From an uncultured Faecalibacterium sp. (lineage in GTDB: Bacteria; Bacillota; Clostridia; Oscillospirales; Ruminococcaceae): DNA of 64,000 bases. The notes below the pieces were generated by a model. The model made no database searches and was not told the DNA's origin. It was given only the letters and a program-made list of their open reading frames with translations. The position numbers and the translations under genes are program-made. The number at the start of each line of letters is the position of its first letter. The first letter of the stretch is position 1. This document shows positions 59,235 through 64,000 of this stretch, one piece after another. Location: NCBI GenBank assembly GCA_934513205.1, contig CAKSWU010000006.1, positions 21,827 to 85,826 of the forward strand. Direction: 5' to 3'.

Positions 59235-60558
59235 ATATCTGGGCAGGCAGCTGCCCCTTCTGGGTCACTATGATACCGTTGTGGTGGGCGGCGGCGCTGC
59301 CGGTGCCGCAGCCGGCATCCGCTGTGCCATCGACGGGCAGAAGGTCCTGCTGGTGGAAAAGGGCGCGTTTCTGGGCGGCACGGCTTCCCGTGCGCTGGTG
59401 TGCCCCATGATGCCTACCTATGTGGAGCATCTGGATGTGCTGCACCGGGTAGAGGAGACCCTGAACAGGCGCGGCGTCACCACCCGTGACGGCATTACTA
59501 CGATGATCTGGTTTGCACCGGATCAGCTCAGCGATGCCTTTGAGGAATTGTATGTGGGCAGCGGCGGCAAATTGCTGTATGACGCCGCACTGGTGGATGC
59601 CGTGTGCGAGGACAAGCGCATCCGGTACATCGTGGTGATGACCGTGACCGGTCTGCAGGCCATTGCAGCCGGGAACTTTGTGGATGCTACCGGTGATGCT
59701 GTGCTCACCCGCATGGCTGGCGTGCCCACCAGCTCCGGCGATGAGAACGGGGACAATCAGGTCAGCAGTCTGCGCTTTATCATGGGCGGCATCGATGTGG
59801 AAAAATACCGCGAATATGTGCTGTCTCTGCACGACGAATTTTCTCCCCTCAAGACCGGCTATTTCTTCGAGTCTGCCATGGTGGCAGGACGCAGCTTCAA
59901 GCTGGAGCCCATCTTTCGCGAGGGGGTAGCCGAGGGGCTGCTCACCGAGGAGGACCTGCGCTATTACCAGTGCTTCAGCCTGCCCAATAAGCCCGGCTGC
60001 ATGGCCTTCAACTGCCCGCATCTCCCCAGCCTGAAGCAGAACACGGATGCACTGGCCCGCTCTGCGGCCATTGCCGAGGGCCGTGAGAAGATCGACCGTC
60101 TGGTGCGCTTTTTGCAGGCAAAGATGCCGGGCTTTGCACACAGCTATCTGCTGCAGGTGGCGGACATGCTGGGCGTACGCGAGAGCTGGCGGCTCAAGGG
60201 AAATTACCTGCTGACCGAGGAGGACTACACCCGGCAGGCACGCTTCCCGGATGGTCTGGTCAAGGGGGACTGGTACATTGATGTGCACTCCAACAAAAAG
60301 GGGCTGTTCCACCAGAATACCTACCAGCATGGCGACTATTATGAGATCCCTTACCGCAGCATGGTCACGGACGAAGCCGAGAATCTGATCGTGGCGGGCC
60401 GCTGCATTTCCACCACCTTCCTGATGCAGGCCAGCGTCCGCATCCTGCCCACGGTCATTGACATGGGCGATGTAGCGGGCAGCGCCTGCACGCTGGCGCA
60501 CACCACCGGTCAGCCGCTGTGCAGACTGGATGGCAGCAAGCTGCGCCGTTTTGAATAA
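59221..60558 (+). CDS. FAD-dependent oxidoreductase (FAD_oxidored type)
   Basis: This 445-residue flavoprotein starts with a Rossmann loop (DTVVVGGGAAGAAAGIRCAIDG) and VLLVEKGAFLGGTASRA, then ends with YRSMVTDEAENLIVAGRCIS and QASVRILPTVIDMGDVAGSA, which pin FAD at the other end. That layout matches the FAD_oxidored (PF12831) group, whose substrates are mostly unknown. It probably oxidises a sugar-linked C-H or amine bond in this pathway. The ATG lies inside the preceding gene. Confidence 0.85.
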   Translation: MESIEYLGRQLPLLGHYDTVVVGGGAAGAAAGIRCAIDGQKVLLVEKGAFLGGTASRALVCPMMPTYVEHLDVLHRVEETLNRRGVTTRDGITTMIWFAPDQLSDAFEELYVGSGGKLLYDAALVDAVCEDKRIRYIVVMTVTGLQAIAAGNFVDATGDAVLTRMAGVPTSSGDENGDNQVSSLRFIMGGIDVEKYREYVLSLHDEFSPLKTGYFFESAMVAGRSFKLEPIFREGVAEGLLTEEDLRYYQCFSLPNKPGCMAFNCPHLPSLKQNTDALARSAAIAEGREKIDRLVRFLQAKMPGFAHSYLLQVADMLGVRESWRLKGNYLLTEEDYTRQARFPDGLVKGDWYIDVHSNKKGLFHQNTYQHGDYYEIPYRSMVTDEAENLIVAGRCISTTFLMQASVRILPTVIDMGDVAGSACTLAHTTGQPLCRLDGSKLRRFE

Positions 60559-60576
60559 GAAAAGAGGGTGTATTGT

Positions 60577-61281
60577 ATGGAAAAGGAAAAACTGTTTGCC
60601 CAGATCAAGGGCGGGCTCATCGTCTCCTGTCAGGCACTGGAGCACGAGCCGCTGTATACGAAAGAGGGCGGCATCATGCCCCTGATGGCAAAAGCCGCCG
60701 CCATGAGCGGGGCTGTGGGCATCCGTGCCAACACCGTGCGGGACATCACCCAGATCAAACAGGTGGTGGACCTGCCGGTCATCGGCATCATCAAAAAGGA
60801 TTACCCCGGCACCCCCATGTACATCACCGTCACCATGAAGGAAGTGGACGAGCTGGTGGCCTGCGGGGTGGACATCCTTGCCGTGCAGGGCACCGGTGCC
60901 CTGCGCCCGGACGGCTCCACCTCGGCCCAGTTCATCCGCGCCGTCAAGGCAAAGTACCCCGACCAGCTGGTGATGGCCGACTGCGACAACTTTGAGAATG
61001 CCATGCTCTGCGCCGAAGCCGGTGCCGACTTTGTGGGCACCACCATGCGGGGCTACACCCCCGAGACCACCGGCATCAACGACATCGACTTTGACTTCAT
61101 CCGTAAGCTGTCCGCGGAGTGCCCGGCAAAGATCATTGCCGAAGGCCACATCCACTACCCGGAGCAGGCGGTCAAGGCGCTGGAAGCCGGTGCCTTTGCG
61201 CTGGTGGTGGGCGGTGCCATTACCCGCCCGGCAGAGATCACCGCACGCTTTACCGGTGCCATCAACGCTGCAAAGAAATAA
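60577..61281 (+). CDS. nanE: N-acetylmannosamine-6-phosphate 2-epimerase
   Basis: This 234-residue TIM-barrel epimerase converts ManNAc-6-phosphate to GlcNAc-6-phosphate. GGLIVSCQALEHEPLY at the start, VGIRANTVRDI, IGIIKKDYPGTPMYITVT and EGHIHYPEQAVKALEAGAFALVVGGAITRP are characteristic. AAAGAGGG lies 8 bases before the ATG; an in-frame GTG at 60568 overlaps that site. It feeds the aminosugar pathway at GlcNAc-6-P. Confidence 0.95.
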   Translation: MEKEKLFAQIKGGLIVSCQALEHEPLYTKEGGIMPLMAKAAAMSGAVGIRANTVRDITQIKQVVDLPVIGIIKKDYPGTPMYITVTMKEVDELVACGVDILAVQGTGALRPDGSTSAQFIRAVKAKYPDQLVMADCDNFENAMLCAEAGADFVGTTMRGYTPETTGINDIDFDFIRKLSAECPAKIIAEGHIHYPEQAVKALEAGAFALVVGGAITRPAEITARFTGAINAAKK

Positions 61282-61299
61282 CACAGGGGAGTGCCTGCT

Positions 61300-62229
61300 A
61301 TGAAACACTATCTTGGTATCGACATCGGCGGCACCGCCGTCAAGCTGGGCATCGTGGACGAGACCGGCGCGGTGCTGACCAAAGCTGAAGAGAGTGTCTG
61401 CTTTGACGGCTACCGCACCCCCATCCTGACCACGGTGCTGAAGGCTGCAAAAGAGTTCCTCGCCGCGCAGAACATCCCGGCGGCAAGCCTTGCGGGCATC
61501 GGCGTTTCTGCCACCGGGCAGATCGACAGCCGCAAGGGCATTGTGGCGGGCACCTGCGGCAGCCTGCCCAACTACATCGGCGCACCCATCAAGGCGGAGC
61601 TGGAAGCCGCCTTTGGTCTGCCGGTCACGGTCGCCAACGACGCCAACTGCATGACGCTGGGCGAAGTGTGGGTGGGCGGTGCGCAGGGCTATACCGACGT
61701 CATCGGCGTGACACTGGGCACCGGCGTGGGCGGCGGCATCCTGACCGGAGGCCGCCTGCTGGAGGGCGCGCGGGGCCTTGGCGGCGAGCTGGGCCACTAC
61801 CGCACCCACGCGCTGGACGGCGTGGACTGCACCTGCGGCGCAAAGGGCTGCTGGGAGCGCTACGCATCCACCACTGCCCTTGTGCGCGCCGCGCAGGAGC
61901 AAAACCCGGCATGGAAGGATGGCCGCGCCATCTTTGCCGCCGCAGAAGCGGGCAACGAGACGGTGCTGGCGCTGCTGGACGCATGGACGGACGAGATCGC
62001 GCAGGGGCTTGCCGGCATGGTGCATATCTTCAACCCGCAGCTGATTTTGATCGGCGGCGGCGTGTCTGCCCAGCAGAAACTGCTCATCGAGCCTATCGCT
62101 GAAAAGGTGAAAGCATCCGTCATGCCCGCCTTTGCCGAAGGACTGGAACTTCGCGCCGCGCAGCTGCACAACGATGCCGGGATGGTGGGCGCGGTGTACT
62201 ACTTCCGGCAGATGTACCCGGCAGGATGA
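61300..62229 (+). CDS. nanK: ROK-family N-acetylmannosamine kinase-like protein
   Basis: This 309-residue ROK kinase has the phosphate loop IDIGGTAVKLGIV, catalytic Asp in VANDANC and the zinc motif GVDCTCGAKGCWERYAS (CxCGxxGCxE). ROK sugar kinases act on glucose, GlcNAc or ManNAc; the adjacent nanE makes ManNAc the likely substrate. CAGGGGAG is 8 bases before the ATG. It is the last gene before a strong terminator. Confidence 0.9.
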   Translation: MKHYLGIDIGGTAVKLGIVDETGAVLTKAEESVCFDGYRTPILTTVLKAAKEFLAAQNIPAASLAGIGVSATGQIDSRKGIVAGTCGSLPNYIGAPIKAELEAAFGLPVTVANDANCMTLGEVWVGGAQGYTDVIGVTLGTGVGGGILTGGRLLEGARGLGGELGHYRTHALDGVDCTCGAKGCWERYASTTALVRAAQEQNPAWKDGRAIFAAAEAGNETVLALLDAWTDEIAQGLAGMVHIFNPQLILIGGGVSAQQKLLIEPIAEKVKASVMPAFAEGLELRAAQLHNDAGMVGAVYYFRQMYPAG

Positions 62230-62252
62230 TCGGAAAACAAAAATTGAAACGC

Positions 62253-62299
62253 AAAAAGCTTCCCCCTGTGGGCCATGCACCTGCAGCGGGGAAGCTTTT
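62253..62299 (+). terminator. terminator of the amino-sugar cluster
   Basis: AAAAAGCTTCCCC and GGGGAAGCTTTTTT form a long stem with a T tail. On the minus strand A/T flanks make it also effective for the gene remnant at 62358. Confidence 0.9.
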
Positions 62300-62357
62300 T
62301 TGTATGCCCACGGGGCGAAAAAACGGAGAAAACGCATCCGTTTGGGTCTGTGCAGGC

Positions 62358-62930
62358 TTATCGGCTCCGGTATTCCACCCGCGGTCTGCCGCCGGTGAAA
62401 TACTCTACCTGACTTTCGGCTTCGCTTGTGCCGATGAGGTAGTTCAGATACCGCCGCACCGTCACCTTGGAAAGGTCGGTGTCGGCGGCGATCTGCTCCT
62501 CCGTCATGCCATGACCGGTATCGTCCACCGCGATGGTCAGGCCATGGGCATCCTCCCCGATGAACAGTCCCACCTGCTTGAGGGGCTCAGCCTTGACCGC
62601 TTCAAAAGCGTTTTCCACCAGATTGCCCACGATGGTCACCAGTTCCCGCGCGTGGCTGGCCTTGCCCAGCACCAGTGCTGCCACCGTGCGGTTGTGCAGC
62701 TGGCGGATGATGCCCTGATAGTTATGCTCCACATCCTCGCTCGCACCGTTGATGAACGCAATGGCTTTCTGCGTTTCGCCGATCTGCAGCAGGCCGGAGA
62801 TGATGTGCAGCTTGTTCAAAAACTCGTGGGTGTTGGCACGCAGTGCCTCGATGATATGGTTTGTGCCGGTAAGCTGCCGGTCGATGCGGGTGTACTCGGT
62901 GTGGTCCCGCAGGATAATCTTACGTCCTTT
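62358..62930 (-). pseudogene. chimeric remnant of a DcuS/CitA-type kinase and its response regulator
   Basis: One open frame carries the H-box region of a citrate/dicarboxylate-type sensor kinase (RANTHEFLNKLHIISGLLQ) and its ATP-binding N and G1 boxes (LVENAFEAV, VDDTGHGMT), then passes without break into the helix-turn-helix of a CitB/DcuR-type response regulator (SKVTVRRYLNYL, followed by a VEYFTGGRP segment). The sensor domain, G2 box, receiver domain and linker are missing. Upstream of about 62930 the frame runs into repeat-like sequence unrelated to the family. Confidence 0.75.
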
Positions 62931-63076
62931 CTGCCTTACGGCACTCTTACAGTTGTGACCTTTGTGATACGATTTTTCTTCTGATAAGGTTTTGGACACA
63001 CAGCCGTCAGGGAAGAGCCGGAGCTTGTCGGGGCAAGGCCCCTCCATCTTGCTTGCGCAAGACCACTCTGCCGCTT

Positions 63077-63461
63077 AAAAGCCCCACTGGGGCTTTCATT
63101 GCTGCGCAACCGCGGCGTTCTGCTTTCCAAAGAAAACAAAAAATCCGAACCCTTCTCCTATTGAGAAAAGGTTCGGATTTTCTATTTCAGCGGCAGTCTT
63201 CCTGATAGACATTCCTACGGGTTGGGAACCGCGCACTAACAAAAGCCCCACTGGGGCTTTTGTTGCCCCGCCTGCGGCGTGGCCGTGCTGTTCAAGTCCT
63301 CTTATCCGCTGTTGCAGCTAAAGGGAATCTTCAGGTGAAATAAATCAGAGGTAGTCCTCCCGGTAGACATTCCTACACGTTGGGAACCGCGCACTAGCAA
63401 AAGCCCCACCGGGGCTTTTGTTGCCCTACCTGCGGTAGGGCCGTGCTGTTCAAGTCCTCTT
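63077..63461. repeat. repeat cluster at the mobile-element boundary
   Basis: The hairpin AAAAGCCCC-A(C/C)-GGGGCTTT occurs three times (63077, 63241, 63399). The last two copies are embedded in about 110-bp direct repeats at 63193-63302 and 63352-63461, about 85% alike, both ending GCTGTTCAAGTCCTCTT, which resembles a tRNA T-arm. No complete tRNA could be folded. Together they look like remnants of attachment-site or insertion events. Confidence 0.65.
63142..63181. terminator. hairpin, probable terminator
   Basis: AAATCCGAACC (63142-63152) pairs with GGTTCGGATTT (63171-63181), with an inner CTTCTC/GAGAA pair and A/T flanks. Confidence 0.65.
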
Positions 63462-63472
63462 TCGCACCGAAA

Positions 63473-63510
63473 AAGAAAAACCAGAACACAAATGTGTTCT
63501 GGTTTTTCTT
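63473..63510. terminator. 18-bp perfect hairpin, probable terminator
   Basis: Arms 63473-63490 and 63493-63510 are perfectly complementary with a two-base loop (effectively four bases), continuing as CACC/GGTG further out. It directly follows the second long repeat. Confidence 0.7.
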
Positions 63511-63671
63511 GGTGCGAGTAGTGATACAGAACTTTTCAAAAACCATCGTAGTACAATTCGTTTTTAAGGTCATCGGATAGCAACTTGCTTGTATTGCACC
63601 CCGATGGGCAGCCGTGTTTGAAATATAGTTGCCTTTTATATACCACACAACCTAAAAATTATCAAGTACGC

Positions 63672-63722
63672 GCAGCGTTCACTTCTCCCATCACCGGGAG
63701 CAAATGAACGCTGCTTTTTTTG
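63672..63722 (+). terminator. terminator ahead of the element's first gene
   Basis: GCAGCGTTCA (63672-63681) pairs with TGAACGCTGC (63705-63714), inner CTCCC/GGGAG, then eight T. It would isolate the gene at 63750 from upstream transcription, or act as its leader attenuator. Confidence 0.82.
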
Positions 63723-63749
63723 TTTACAACGAAAGGAGGCATCCGTGAA

Positions 63750-64000
63750 ATGGCAGTATTTCGGGTAGAAAAGAACAGCGGCTACACGGTCATGTCAAAC
63801 CACCACCTGCGGAACCGGGCCTTGTCCCTGAAAGCCAAAGGTCTTTTATCCCAAATGCTCTCCCTGCCGGAAGATTGGGACTACACCCTGCAAGGGCTGG
63901 CCCGTATCAACCGGGAAAGCATTGACGCGATACGGCAGGCCATCCGGGAACTGGAACAGGCGGGCTACATCCAGCGTTCCAGAGAACGGGACGAGAAAGG
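63750..64000 (+). CDS. helix-turn-helix replication-type protein of an integrative element (partial)
   Basis: An open frame begins at ATG 63750, 10 bases after AAAGGAGG, and runs off the right edge (83 codons seen). MAVFRVEKNSGYTVMSNHHL... SLKAKGLLSQMLSLPEDWDY matches, from memory, the N-terminal winged-helix domain of the RepA-like/DUF6017 proteins carried by integrative and conjugative elements of gut Firmicutes. The rest of the element lies outside the window. Confidence 0.8.
   Translation, partial: MAVFRVEKNSGYTVMSNHHLRNRALSLKAKGLLSQMLSLPEDWDYTLQGLARINRESIDAIRQAIRELEQAGYIQRSRERDEK

Noticed and set aside
63193..63461. Two long repeats considered as a CRISPR pair or tRNA genes
   Set aside because: The repeats are about 110 bp with one 49-bp interval, far from CRISPR geometry. 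A T-arm-like TTCAAGTCC is present but I could not form acceptor, D and anticodon arms.

Overview
The window looks like a chromosomal segment of a Gram-positive gut Firmicute of the Oscillospiraceae/Ruminococcaceae, most like Faecalibacterium. This is inference from GC-rich coding with strong AGGAGG ribosome binding sites, TTGACA-17-TATAAT promoters, Firmicute-type cell-division and transporter sets, Ser/Ala/Glu-rich lipoproteins and many T-tailed terminators. No rRNA, tRNA or CRISPR array was seen.

Layout. 0.1-2 kb: two paralogous repeat-rich lipoproteins and an MscL channel with a zinc-ribbon tail. 2-6.6 kb: Tat-type alkaline phosphatase, a Cof-type HAD phosphatase, a DEDDh exonuclease and a VTT membrane protein. 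6.7-10.7 kb (minus): a uronate operon (KDPG aldolase-VOC fusion, KdgK, KduI, SDR dehydrogenase) that would take unsaturated-uronate products to pyruvate and glyceraldehyde 3-phosphate. 10.9-20 kb: HAD phosphatase and PAP2 protein from overlapping divergent promoters, a GntR regulator, a secreted protein, a DnaJ/DUF5685/zinc-ribbon trio, a GH2 protein lacking its acid/base Glu, and a flavodoxin-like reductase.

20.2-34.1 kb (plus): rsmD with an overlapping coiled-coil gene, then a division and cell-wall cluster mraZ-rsmH-ftsL-PBP-murF-mraY-like-ftsW-murG-ftsQ-murE. It has a promoter with a 10-bp-phased MraZ box, an internal terminator, and an MraY-like protein missing residues usually needed for catalysis. 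34-47.4 kb: hemW, a Bax inhibitor-1 protein, LysR and AraC regulators, a small Tat lipoprotein, two polar amino-acid ABC systems (one intact; one with its binding protein cut by an in-frame TAG) and glycogen phosphorylase.

47.4-53.5 kb looks accessory: an AT-rich stretch, tandem strong promoters, a short structured RNA ending in a terminator, then a 98-aa protein, a second DEDDh exonuclease, an unknown protein, a 1088-aa RecQ-like helicase and a 57-aa acidic protein. 53.7-62.3 kb is a catabolic cluster: ROK repressor with two matching operators around its promoter, permease, hydantoinase/oxoprolinase-type ATPase, HExxH protein, FAD oxidoreductase, NanE and a ROK (NanK-like) kinase. Its endpoint is N-acetylmannosamine metabolism, but no recognised sialidase or NanA is present, so the imported compound is unknown. 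From 62.4 kb to the end: a chimeric two-component-system remnant, repeats and hairpins, and the first gene of a probable integrative element. The best leads are the 53.7-62.3 kb cluster, the helicase module with its leader RNA, and the decayed or residue-deficient genes.
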